Source: Pseudovibrio zosterae (GTDB lineage Bacteria > Pseudomonadota > Alphaproteobacteria > Rhizobiales > Stappiaceae). From it: a DNA stretch of 64,000 bases. This document shows, piece by piece, positions 43,659 through 52,208 of the stretch. The DNA is taken from the NCBI RefSeq assembly GCF_033843645.1, contig NZ_JAWXVZ010000008.1:184313-248312 (forward strand). The letters are read 5' to 3'. The notes below the pieces were generated by a model, which saw nothing but the letters and a program-made list of their open reading frames with translations, ran no database searches and was not told where the DNA came from. The position numbers were made by a program, and so were the translations under genes. Position 1 is the stretch's first letter. Each line of letters begins with the position of its first letter.

Positions 43659-44500
43659 AGTCCCACTTCCTCCTCAATCTGATCCACTTCATCATCATCC
43701 ACACCCAGGTAAGCGGCGATCACATGCGGATCGTTCTTAACCTCATCGGGTGTTCCATCGGAGATCTTGACCCCGTAGTCGAGGACCACCACGTGGTCGG
43801 AAATCTCCATCACCACGGACATGTCGTGCTCGATCAAGAGAACGGAGGTGTCATGCTCCTTGCGGATGTACATGAGCAGTTCGTTGAGTTCCAAACTCTC
43901 CTTTGGGTTCAAACCCGCAGCAGGCTCGTCGAGACAAAGAAGCTCGGGACCTGTGCACATGGCACGTGCGATCTCGAGGCGGCGCTGGTCCCCGTAAGGC
44001 AGTTCAGCAGCTGGTAGGTCTGCCCGGTCAATCAGACCGGTCTTGTCCAGCCAGTACTTCGCCTTTTCAATGGCGTCCACATTGGCATGGCGATATCCGC
44101 CCAGCCCCAACAAACCACCAATGGTCCAGTTCGAAGCCACCATCAGCGGGTTATGCTGAGCCACCATCAGGTTTTCCAAAATGGTCATGCCACCAAACAG
44201 GCGGATGTTCTGGAAGGTACGAGCGACCTTTGCATGCGCGGAAATCTTGAAGTCGGGCATGCGCTCGAGAAGGTACTTCTCGCCATTGGTCCGGCGCATC
44301 ACAAGGCGCCCTTCCGTTGGCTTGTAAAAGCCGGTGGTGCAGTTGAACACCGTCGTTTTACCAGCACCGTTCGGGCCGATTAGCGCCGTGATGTCACCGC
44401 GACCAACATTGAACGAAAGGTTATCGATCGCCGTCAGACCGCCAAACCGCATGGTCAGATGTTCTACGGTCAATACCGGGTTGTCGTTCCACTGTGTCAT
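43655..44500 (-). CDS. livG: Branched-chain amino acid ABC transporter ATPase LivG
   Basis: The 281-residue ATPase has Walker A GPNGAGKTT, the LivG-type signature YGDQRRLEIARAM and Walker B LLCLDEPAAGLNP, plus the extended C-terminus typical of the family. It is translationally coupled to livF below it and to livM above it (ATGA overlap at 44497-44500). Confidence 0.95.
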   Translation of the reverse strand: MTQWNDNPVLTVEHLTMRFGGLTAIDNLSFNVGRGDITALIGPNGAGKTTVFNCTTGFYKPTEGRLVMRRTNGEKYLLERMPDFKISAHAKVARTFQNIRLFGGMTILENLMVAQHNPLMVASNWTIGGLLGLGGYRHANVDAIEKAKYWLDKTGLIDRADLPAAELPYGDQRRLEIARAMCTGPELLCLDEPAAGLNPKESLELNELLMYIRKEHDTSVLLIEHDMSVVMEISDHVVVLDYGVKISDGTPDEVKNDPHVIAAYLGVDDDEVDQIEEEVGL

Positions 44501-45831
44501 CCGTGGCCCTCCTGTACCAAATCGGCAGAGATGCCCTTAGCGCCCTTGGACAAGGACACAGACGGCGCACGGGTTGAGACTAGACCTCTCGGTTTCCATA
44601 CCATGATGACCACCATCAAAAGACCGAAGACCAGCATACGGTATTCTTCGAATTCACGGAAGAATTCAAAGCCGCCGATCATGAAGATGGACGCGATCAC
44701 AACACCGATCTGAGAGCCAAGCCCGCCGAGCACCACGATCGCCAAGATCACAGCGGACTCGATGAATGTGAAGCTTTCTGGCGAGATGAAGCCCTGACGG
44801 GTTGCGAAAAAGGAGCCAGCAAACCCACCGAACATGGCTCCCAGCGCGAATGCCGTGAGCTTGGTGTTGGTTGTGTTGATGCCCAACGACCGGCATGCAA
44901 TCTCATCTTCACGCAGCGCCTCCCAAGCACGTCCGATTGGCATCCGACGCAAGCGCATGGTCACGAAGTTCGTCATCAGCGCCATGATCAGGATGAGGTA
45001 GTACAGGAAGATGATGCGGTGAATTGAGGAATAGTCGAGCCCGAAGAAGTCGGCAAACCCGCCTTCTCCGCGCGTGAACTCCAAACCGAAGAAGGTTGGA
45101 CGCGGGATCCCGGAAATCCCATCGGGACCACCGGTAAACTCGTACCAGTTCAGCAAGACAACCCGGATGATCTCACCGAATGCCAGCGTCACGATAGCCA
45201 AATAGTCCCCGCGAAGCCGCAGAACCGGGAAGCCAAGAATGATGCCCCAGAATGCGGCCAGAATACCCGCCAAAGGCAAGCAAATCCAAAACGAGAAGCC
45301 AAAGTACTGAGCCAACAACGCGTAGGAGTATGCCCCTACCGCATAAAAGGCCACGTAGCCAAGGTCGAGAAGACCGGCCAAACCCACCACGATGTTCAAG
45401 CCCCAGCCGAGCATCACATAGGTGGTGACCAGAATGGCAAGGTCGATATATTGGCGCGAGCCCCGTGCACCCAGCCAAAACATCAGTGCAAACGGCAGCG
45501 CAATTGCAACAATCAGCAGCAAGGGTTTCAAGGCCGCGCCCAGGCCGGAACCAGCTTTTGACTTCGGCATGAGGCCGGAAACGGCCGCTGCCACAGAATT
45601 GTCGGTTCGCCAAAAGAAAAGGTTCATAACAAGGCGGCCCGCAAACACCACGACCACAGCCATCGCGACGGCGAACCATCGGTATTCGATAAACAGTTCG
45701 GCTCCGCGGCCAGAGGCCACGTCTACCTTCATGCCGATCATCACCGCAGCGAGTGCGAGGGTGACGAGCGCCCCCCCGGCTGCATCCTTCAGACTGCTTT
45801 CAAGCAGACTTGGTTTTTTAACAGCTTGCAT
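44497..45831 (-). CDS. livM: Branched-chain amino acid ABC transporter permease LivM
   Basis: This 444-residue membrane subunit has an N-terminal extension with extra helices before the permease core (the core begins near residue 120, with GWGLNIVVGLAGLLDLGYVA diagnostic). About ten helices are expected. It forms the channel together with LivH. It overlaps livG by four bases and starts two bases after the end of livH. Confidence 0.94.
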   Translation of the reverse strand: MQAVKKPSLLESSLKDAAGGALVTLALAAVMIGMKVDVASGRGAELFIEYRWFAVAMAVVVVFAGRLVMNLFFWRTDNSVAAAVSGLMPKSKAGSGLGAALKPLLLIVAIALPFALMFWLGARGSRQYIDLAILVTTYVMLGWGLNIVVGLAGLLDLGYVAFYAVGAYSYALLAQYFGFSFWICLPLAGILAAFWGIILGFPVLRLRGDYLAIVTLAFGEIIRVVLLNWYEFTGGPDGISGIPRPTFFGLEFTRGEGGFADFFGLDYSSIHRIIFLYYLILIMALMTNFVTMRLRRMPIGRAWEALREDEIACRSLGINTTNTKLTAFALGAMFGGFAGSFFATRQGFISPESFTFIESAVILAIVVLGGLGSQIGVVIASIFMIGGFEFFREFEEYRMLVFGLLMVVIMVWKPRGLVSTRAPSVSLSKGAKGISADLVQEGHG

Positions 45832-45833
45832 GA

Positions 45834-46769
45834 TCAGACCTTCTCCACTTCCGGCTTGCCGAGCAGACCTTCAGGCATGAAGATCAGCACAATCGCGAGG
45901 ATTGAGAAGGCGGCAACATCCTTGTATTCGACCGAGAAATAGCCAGACCAGAAAGTTTCAATCAGGCCAATCAGCAAACCACCAAGCATGGCACCCGGCA
46001 ACGAGCCGATGCCGCCAAGCACTGCTGCGGTAAAGGCCTTGACGCCAGCTACAAAGCCAATGAAGAAGTCCACCACGCCGTAGTACATGAGGAACATGAG
46101 GCCAGCGACGGCAGCAAGCGCGGCTCCCATGACAAAGGTCAGGGAAATGGTGCGGTCCACATTCACGCCGACAAGCGCAGCCATCTTTCGGTCCTGCTCA
46201 CAAGCTCTCTGAGACCGACCTAAAGAGGTGTGATTGATCAAGAAGGTGAAGCCAAGCATCAACACGACGGTGGAGACAATGATCAAGATCTGCATGTAAG
46301 ACAGCTGAACAACAAATCCGGAGCCGTCAGCGCCCCCATCGGTCAACTGAAAGCCCCCCTGAACAAGGGGCTGAAGCGGCTTGTTGCGCGCTCCCTGCGA
46401 AATCTGGACAAAGTTCTGAAGTGCAATTGAGGCACCAATTGCGGTGATCAGCGGTGCCAGTCTGAATGATCCGCGAAGTGGCCGATAAGCAATGCGTTCG
46501 ACCGTCCATCCCCAAAAGGCGGTCAATGCCATTGCGATCACCAAAACCAGCACAAGGGCTGCGATCAGAAGAAGCAGCGGCGTCGCTGCTGTAATTCCCA
46601 GTGCCACTATCATGATAAGCGCAATAAACGAGCCGATCATGAAAATGTCACCATGTGCGAAGTTGATCATCCCGATGATGCCATAGACCATCGTATAACC
46701 AATGGCGATGAGACCGTAAATCGATCCCAACGTTACGCCATTTATTAGCTGTTGGAGAAAGTAATCCAT
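45834..46769 (-). CDS. livH: Branched-chain amino acid ABC transporter permease LivH
   Basis: The 311-residue permease has the LivH opening (FLQQLINGVTLGSIYGLIAI) and MVYGIIGMINFAHGDIFM, and ends with FMPEGLLG. About eight helices. It heads a minus-strand operon livH-livM-livG-livF-DUF6867. The gap upstream contains a probable promoter with a palindromic operator. Confidence 0.95.
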   Translation of the reverse strand: MDYFLQQLINGVTLGSIYGLIAIGYTMVYGIIGMINFAHGDIFMIGSFIALIMIVALGITAATPLLLLIAALVLVLVIAMALTAFWGWTVERIAYRPLRGSFRLAPLITAIGASIALQNFVQISQGARNKPLQPLVQGGFQLTDGGADGSGFVVQLSYMQILIIVSTVVLMLGFTFLINHTSLGRSQRACEQDRKMAALVGVNVDRTISLTFVMGAALAAVAGLMFLMYYGVVDFFIGFVAGVKAFTAAVLGGIGSLPGAMLGGLLIGLIETFWSGYFSVEYKDVAAFSILAIVLIFMPEGLLGKPEVEKV

Positions 46770-46816
46770 ATTTTATATTGTTCCCCGATTGGATCAGCGG
46801 TTTTTTACCGTTCTAC

Positions 46817-46836
46817 CCAGACGTCTCCACGTCTGG
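46817..46836. promoter_or_regulatory. Hairpin in livH leader
   Basis: CCAGACGT/ACGTCTGG is a perfect 8-bp inverted repeat with loop CTCC, 48 bases upstream of the livH start and inside the predicted leader. It could be an operator or an RNA stem; no T-run follows. Confidence 0.35.
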
Positions 46837-46875
46837 CCCCGCTTAACTTTTTAATAAGCCTCCCTCTCCAAGTAA

Positions 46876-46893
46876 ATTACCTATACAGGTAAT
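46876..46893. promoter_or_regulatory. Palindromic operator candidate upstream of livH
   Basis: ATTACCT-ATAC-AGGTAAT is a perfect 7-bp inverted repeat with a four-base spacer. It covers the -10 of the predicted livH promoter, where a repressor would block transcription. The protein that binds is unknown. Confidence 0.45.
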
Positions 46894-46908
46894 CACCTAA
46901 ATTGATAA
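46880..46908 (-). promoter_or_regulatory. Candidate sigma-70 promoter of the liv operon
   Basis: Minus-strand TTATCA (46908-46903) and TATAGG (46885-46880) are separated by 17 bases. Neither hexamer is perfect. The site overlaps the palindrome at 46876-46893 and lies about 110 bases before livH. Confidence 0.4.
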
Positions 46909-47279
46909 TTTTCTATCGGAAAATGCGGCAAAAACGAATTTTTCATTCTCTAACCCCGCGTCCCCTGCCAATCACGGATTGACCAAGAGTTAGGTTTATG
47001 TCGCTAAGATTTCCCCGTTAAACCGCTCTTTCATTCAGGCATTCATCGTATCAGCGGAATCAATCAATAGCACGTGTAATATATCAGTATCAATGCGATC
47101 GTCAGAGAGTGATTTCGGCAAGAATGCAGCCTGCAAAAGGGCCTAACCCCCTCTGCTTGCGGCAGGAATGCGGGGGCAAATGCCCCCACCGACGAAAAAC
47201 TAACTGGAAAATTTAAGTGTAAGCCCCTAGCTAGTGCACAGGACAGACCTCCCGATACGCACGCAAGGCCTCGATACAT

Positions 47280-47804
47280 ATGACAGCAACTGCAGCGAAG
47301 ACGCCGATGACTGACCAAAAGAAAACGATAGAGGCAGAAGACTTCCGAGAGGCCATGAGCCGTCTTGGTGCCTCTGTGAATATTCTGGCGTCCAATGGAG
47401 GTGCTGGACGGGTCGGCGCTACCGTCTCTGCCGTTTGTTCCGTAACCGACAGCCCACCTACGGTTTTGGTTTGCCTGAATCGGAATACATTCGTGAACGA
47501 CATCATAAAGCGCAACGGCGTGTTTTCAGTGAACACGCTGATTCATGATCACACGGATCTTTCGGACGCCTTTGCTGGCCGCGATAATCTTGAAATGGAT
47601 GAGCGGTTCGCGTTGGCAGACTGGCAAACGCTGCAAACGGGCTCTCCAGTGCTGAAGAGTGCCCGCGTTGCATTCGATTGCGAAGTGAGCGAAATCTCAG
47701 AGGTCGGAACGCACTCCGTGCTGTTCGGACGTGTTGTCGCAGCGAGCTGCGGCGACAAGAATAAAGCCCTCATTTATCTTGATCGCAACTACCACGCTCT
47801 ATAG
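47280..47804 (+). CDS. Flavin reductase family protein
   Basis: The 174-residue protein belongs to the flavin reductase (PF01613) family: it has the FREAMSRLGASVNILASNGGA start and VLVCLNRNTFVNDIIKRNGVFSVN core seen in HpaC/RutF-like NAD(P)H:FMN oxidoreductases. It would supply reduced flavin to a two-component monooxygenase, but no oxygenase partner is nearby. ATG 47280 has a weak AAGG site; ATG 47307 could also be used. It is followed by a P1 family peptidase gene 61 bases downstream. Confidence 0.85.
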   Translation: MTATAAKTPMTDQKKTIEAEDFREAMSRLGASVNILASNGGAGRVGATVSAVCSVTDSPPTVLVCLNRNTFVNDIIKRNGVFSVNTLIHDHTDLSDAFAGRDNLEMDERFALADWQTLQTGSPVLKSARVAFDCEVSEISEVGTHSVLFGRVVAASCGDKNKALIYLDRNYHAL

Positions 47805-47865
47805 CCACCAACCAGAACCCTAGGTATGCTGAACTGGTCTATAAAAAGAACCAGACGAGCGTCCA

Positions 47866-48900
47866 ATGGCAAAACTAAAAACTGGTGCACTCAATCTTAT
47901 TTCAGATGTTCCCGGCATAGCCGTCGGGAACGCACACGACCCTGCTCTTAAAAGTGGCGCGACTGTGGTCGTACCCGAAAACCCTTCTGTAGCGTCGGTT
48001 GCCATCCATGGCGGTGCGCCCGGCACCCGTGACGTTGCGCTTCTGGAGCCGGAACAAACCGTCGCGCAGATTGACGCACTTGTGCTTTCAGGTGGCTCTG
48101 CGTTCGGCCTGGATGCTGTGGCTGGGGCGCAAGCACTGCTGGCAAAGCGGGGCAAGGGGTTTGCCATTGGCTCTGTTCGCGTACCTATCGTACCTGGTGC
48201 CATTCTCTTTGATCTTCTCAACGGAGGAGACAAGACATGGGGGCTTGATGAAACACCCTACCGTCACCTAGGATTACAAGCCGCGCAAAATGCGGGAGAA
48301 ATGTTTGCCCTTGGAACTGAAGGCGCAGGCTATGGGGCAACGACAGCCAACCTGAAGGGCGGCCTTGGCTCCGCCTCAACGCTGTTGCCAACGGGTGGCG
48401 TCGTGGGCGCACTCACCGCTGTCAACGCTCTTGGCACAACCACGTTTGATAGTCTGCCTAACTTTCGAGCCGCATCTTTCGAAATTGGTGAGGAGTTCGG
48501 GGGACTTGGACTACCTGCAGACCTGCCTCCTCCCCCCGAAGGCATATTGTCCAAGCTGTCGAATGTCGAGAGCGCTGCGCAGCCAACGGCGAACACAACA
48601 ATCAGCGTCGTCGCCACAGATCTGATCCTGACCAAGGCTGAGGCAAAGCGTATCGCCATTGCGGCGCATGACGGCTACGCCCATGCCCTGTGGCCCGCGC
48701 ACACACCACTAGATGGAGATCTGATTTTCGTGATGTCCACCGGCAGACGTGCCATGACGGATCCGGTGGCGGAGATGCAGTTGCTTGGCGCCTATGCCGC
48801 CTCAACCCTCGCACGTGCCATCGCACGCGCCGTGTATATGGCCACACCGGATCGGTCTGATGCGGTGCCGACCTGGCAATCTCTCTACGGCGGCAGGTAA
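47866..48900 (+). CDS. P1 family peptidase (DmpA/NylC-type, Ntn-like)
   Basis: This 344-residue enzyme belongs to the S58 group of self-cleaving hydrolases. The conserved ANTTISVVATD segment (242-252) predicts cleavage between Asn243 and Thr244; Thr244 would then be the N-terminal nucleophile, as in NylC. DmpA instead uses Gly-Ser. Known members hydrolyse D- or beta-aminopeptides or cyclic/linear nylon oligomers; the substrate here is unknown. There is no signal peptide, so it is cytosolic. A terminator follows about 90 bases downstream. Confidence 0.87.
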   Translation: MAKLKTGALNLISDVPGIAVGNAHDPALKSGATVVVPENPSVASVAIHGGAPGTRDVALLEPEQTVAQIDALVLSGGSAFGLDAVAGAQALLAKRGKGFAIGSVRVPIVPGAILFDLLNGGDKTWGLDETPYRHLGLQAAQNAGEMFALGTEGAGYGATTANLKGGLGSASTLLPTGGVVGALTAVNALGTTTFDSLPNFRAASFEIGEEFGGLGLPADLPPPPEGILSKLSNVESAAQPTANTTISVVATDLILTKAEAKRIAIAAHDGYAHALWPAHTPLDGDLIFVMSTGRRAMTDPVAEMQLLGAYAASTLARAIARAVYMATPDRSDAVPTWQSLYGGR

Positions 48901-48948
48901 ACCCCTTCAAGCCACAGGCTTGTTCTTTCTCACCTTACAGCGCATAAA

Positions 48949-48992
48949 GAAAAGCGCCGCTCGTGGTGTTGGGAAGATGAGCGACGCTTTTC
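48949..48992 (-). terminator. Terminator hairpin of the RND operon (minus strand)
   Basis: Nearly perfect 14-base arms (48949-48962 and 48979-48992, one mismatch) with a 16-base loop. On the minus strand the T-rich run TTTTCTTTAT follows, which fits the end of the efflux operon that stops at 49044. Confidence 0.65.
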
Positions 48993-48993
48993 A

Positions 48994-49030
48994 GGGCAAG
49001 ACGGGTCGGGGCACCTGTCTTGCCCTTTCT
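48994..49030 (+). terminator. Terminator of the P1 peptidase transcript (plus strand)
   Basis: Arms 48994-49006 and 49013-49025 form a stem of about 13 bp with one mismatch, followed by TTTCTCTTTC. It is the second of two back-to-back hairpins between convergent transcripts. Confidence 0.65.
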
Positions 49031-49043
49031 CTTTCACCACTGC

Positions 49044-52000
49044 TTATGCAGGGGCGAGTTCTTTAGATACACCTGCCGTTTGCTTGTCAGCTTCGTTTTC
49101 AAGCTGAGCAGCGGATGGCTTGTGCGGACCAGAGCCCGACTTGTCCAGCGGGTGGTATGAGATCCGGTAGAACGCACAGTAGAGCGCAGGCACGGCAATC
49201 AGGGTCAAAATGGTTGCAAATGCCAAACCACCCATAATTGCCACTGACATACTGCGGAACATCGGATCCACGACCAGCGGGGCCATACCCAGGATCGTCG
49301 TGAACGCGGCCATGCAAACCGGTCGCAGACGAGACACGCTGGCCTCAACCACCGCCTGGAAGCGCTCCTTGCCCTCAAAGATCTGAACCGTAATCTCATC
49401 AATGAGAACGATCGCGTTTTTGATCAACATACCGGAGAGCGACAGCACGCCCAGGATTGCCATGAAGTCGAGCGGCAAGCCCGTTCCCAGCAAGGCGATG
49501 GTCACACCGTTGATGGACATGGGAACCATCAACCAGATGATCAGCGGCTCTCTCACCTTCGCAAACAGAAGGATCGAGATGATGATCATGGCCAGGAAGC
49601 CAAGAGGCAATGCGTTGCCCAACGATGCATTCGCCTCATTGGAGCTTTCATACTCACCGCCCCACTCCAAGGAGTAGCCGTACGGGAGAGGAATAGCCTC
49701 AATCTCACCGCGAATGCGGGCATGCGCAACGGAGGCCAGCTCATCATCCGCGTTCGCCCCCATAACAGTCAGGGTCTTCACGCGGTCGCGACGCCGGATA
49801 AGGGTATCCTCGGTCACGGTCTTCACGCCGTCGGTTACCTGATCGATCGGCACGTAGGCACTTTGCTGAGAGCTCCATACCAACGTATCCATGAGGATCT
49901 CGGAGGCCGTCGTGCCCTCTGCCCGCTCACGGCGTACCATGATTGGGATGTTCTCATCCTCATCGCGATAGCTGCCAGCGCGCATACCATCCGATGAGAA
50001 CAGCACAGCATTCGCAAGGTCCTGACGTGTAATGCCAGCGATGCGAGCACGGTCTTCATCAAACACCGGCTGCAACACCAGCTCACGTTCGCGCCAATCG
50101 GTTCGAACATCGTACAAGCGATACTTAGGATCCTTGAAGATCACTTCCGCCTTGCCTGCAAGTTCGCGCAGCACATTGGCATCTGGACCCGAGAAACGCG
50201 CCTGAATCGAGGCGCCTGACGGCGGTCCATAGACGAGACGCTCTGTAAACACGCGTGCATTCGGGAAGGTCTGTGCACTGAACTCGCGAATTTTCACGGC
50301 CAGTGCATCGATCGTTTCCGTCGTGGATGTGCGAACGATGATCTGACCATAGTTCGGAGTTGCATCCTCTGGGCTGTAGGTCAGCATGAAACGCGCCGCG
50401 CCACGCCCCGCAAATGAGGAGGTATCCGTCACGCTGTCGAGTGAATGGATGTACTCATCAAGGATCTGCAGATCACGGTCTGTGCTGCGCACATCCGCCC
50501 CCTGAGGCGCCCAGTAGTTCACATAGAACAGCGGTGTCGAAGAGTCGGGAAAGAATGCAATGCCCACATACTTGAAGCTGTACATGCACACGGCTGTCGT
50601 TGCCACCAACAAGATGATGGTGACCGGACGCAGACGCAGAGCCAGCACCAGAAGATTTTTGTAGGCTACATAGATCACGCCCCGATACGGGTCCTGATCT
50701 TCGCCAGACAGGCTGGTGATGAAGAAGTACTTGCCGAATAGCGGCGTCAGCAAGATCGCAAACACCCAGGACATCAGAAGTGAAATCGCCACAACTGCGA
50801 ACAGCGAGAACAGGAACTCACCTGTTGCATCTGGCGAAAGTCCAATGCCCGAGAACGCCATGATCCCGATGATGGTAGCGCCCAGCAATGGCCACTTGGT
50901 CTGTCGCACAACAAGCGAAGACGCGGGAAGTGGTTTCATGCCGCGCTGCATGTTGATCATCATGCCTTCTGCGACCACGATCGCATTGTCCACGAGCATG
51001 CCCATGGCAATGACGAGCGCGCCAAGCGAAATACGCTCCAGCTGAAGGCCCAGAATCTCCATCCAGAACACAGTCGCCATCACGGTGAGGAACAGGGACG
51101 TTCCCACCACCAGCGCAGCACGCCAGCCCATGAAGATGCCAAGGACGATGATCACAATGGCAACGGACATGGCAAGGTTGAGAACAAAGTCACTCACCGC
51201 CGTATCAACAACCACATGCTGTTCGTAAATCGGGGTGATCTCCATACCCAGCGGCAGGGTCTCCTGAAGCTCATTGATGTGCGCTTCAACGTGCTGCCCG
51301 ACATCCACAATGTTCGTGCCGCCGATGGCGGAGATGCCAAGCGTCACGGCACGGGAGCCGTTGTGACGAACAATCTCGCTTGGATTGTCCGGCTCGCTCA
51401 CATCCAGCGTCGCAACGTCGGAAAGGCGAACCATTGCCGTGGACCCAGGGCGCCCGATAACCAGATCAGCGATGCTGGTATAGCTATGGAAAGCAGAGTC
51501 CGTCACGATACGCAGGCGTGCGTCACCGGCAAGGGTGGTGCCATTTTCCTGAACGGCATTTTCTACGCCCAGAACGGCCATAACATCACTCAAGGTGATG
51601 CCAAGCTGTGCCAAGCGGTCCTGAGATACGTTGATGCGGATCTCGTCCTGTGGTTCGCCAAGCACATCGACCTTGGCCACGCCTTCCACCGTCAGCAGCT
51701 CACGGCGCAGTTCCTGCGTCATGTTCCGGAACTGGCGATTGCTGTACCCATCCGCGGTAAAGGCATAGTACAAACCGTAGACATCGCCAAAGCTGTCAAA
51801 GACGATTGGATCCCGAACACCCGCCGGAAGGTCATTGCGAACATCGTTCACCTTGCGACGTAGTTCGTCCCAAACCTGCGGCAACTCGTTCTTGTCGTAG
51901 GTGTCCTTGATTTCGACCTGAATACGGGAAAGACCCGGCTCAGAATTGGAGGTCAACTCGTCAAGCTGAGAAAGCTGCTGAATGGCTGTCTCCAGCTTTT

Positions 52001-52193
52001 CAGTGACTTCTTCCTCAACTTCTGACGCGCTGGCACCCGGATAGGCCGTAATGACCTGCGCAGTCTTAATCGTGAATTCCGGGTCTTCTAAGCGACCAAT
52101 ACTGGAGAGTGCCCAAATACCGCCAAGCAAGGCGATCAAAACAACCATCCAGACATTGACCGGCTTCTCAATCGAGTAGCGTGCAATATCCAT
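49044..52193 (-). CDS. RND-family efflux permease (AcrB-like)
   Basis: The 1049-residue inner membrane pump has the RND layout: MDIARYSIEKPVNVWMVVL start, two large periplasmic loops, twelve helices and the conserved GALVIAMGMLVDNAIVVAEG segment in the proton-relay region. It would export hydrophobic compounds or antibiotics using the proton gradient. Family relatives include the VexF/MexB-like HAE1 pumps. It is the last gene of tetR-MFP-RND; GGAGA precedes the ATG. No outer membrane channel gene is present, so a TolC encoded elsewhere is expected. Confidence 0.95.
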   Translation of the reverse strand: MDIARYSIEKPVNVWMVVLIALLGGIWALSSIGRLEDPEFTIKTAQVITAYPGASASEVEEEVTEKLETAIQQLSQLDELTSNSEPGLSRIQVEIKDTYDKNELPQVWDELRRKVNDVRNDLPAGVRDPIVFDSFGDVYGLYYAFTADGYSNRQFRNMTQELRRELLTVEGVAKVDVLGEPQDEIRINVSQDRLAQLGITLSDVMAVLGVENAVQENGTTLAGDARLRIVTDSAFHSYTSIADLVIGRPGSTAMVRLSDVATLDVSEPDNPSEIVRHNGSRAVTLGISAIGGTNIVDVGQHVEAHINELQETLPLGMEITPIYEQHVVVDTAVSDFVLNLAMSVAIVIIVLGIFMGWRAALVVGTSLFLTVMATVFWMEILGLQLERISLGALVIAMGMLVDNAIVVAEGMMINMQRGMKPLPASSLVVRQTKWPLLGATIIGIMAFSGIGLSPDATGEFLFSLFAVVAISLLMSWVFAILLTPLFGKYFFITSLSGEDQDPYRGVIYVAYKNLLVLALRLRPVTIILLVATTAVCMYSFKYVGIAFFPDSSTPLFYVNYWAPQGADVRSTDRDLQILDEYIHSLDSVTDTSSFAGRGAARFMLTYSPEDATPNYGQIIVRTSTTETIDALAVKIREFSAQTFPNARVFTERLVYGPPSGASIQARFSGPDANVLRELAGKAEVIFKDPKYRLYDVRTDWRERELVLQPVFDEDRARIAGITRQDLANAVLFSSDGMRAGSYRDEDENIPIMVRRERAEGTTASEILMDTLVWSSQQSAYVPIDQVTDGVKTVTEDTLIRRRDRVKTLTVMGANADDELASVAHARIRGEIEAIPLPYGYSLEWGGEYESSNEANASLGNALPLGFLAMIIISILLFAKVREPLIIWLMVPMSINGVTIALLGTGLPLDFMAILGVLSLSGMLIKNAIVLIDEITVQIFEGKERFQAVVEASVSRLRPVCMAAFTTILGMAPLVVDPMFRSMSVAIMGGLAFATILTLIAVPALYCAFYRISYHPLDKSGSGPHKPSAAQLENEADKQTAGVSKELAPA

Positions 52194-52208
52194 TGGGATC
52201 TCCTGGTC

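Larger units (their letters stand above)
46770..47279. other. Divergent intergenic region between livH and flavin reductase
   Basis: No gene is supported in these 510 bases. Near livH are two inverted repeats (46817-46836 and 46876-46893) and a candidate promoter. Further up, a perfect GGGGGC/GCCCCC hairpin (47172-47187) has no T-run on either strand and is not a terminator. The remainder, including the promoter for the flavin reductase, gives no clear signal. Confidence 0.5.

Noticed and set aside
47172..47187. Terminator-like GGGGGC/GCCCCC hairpin
   Set aside because: There is no T-run on either strand and no gene ends there.
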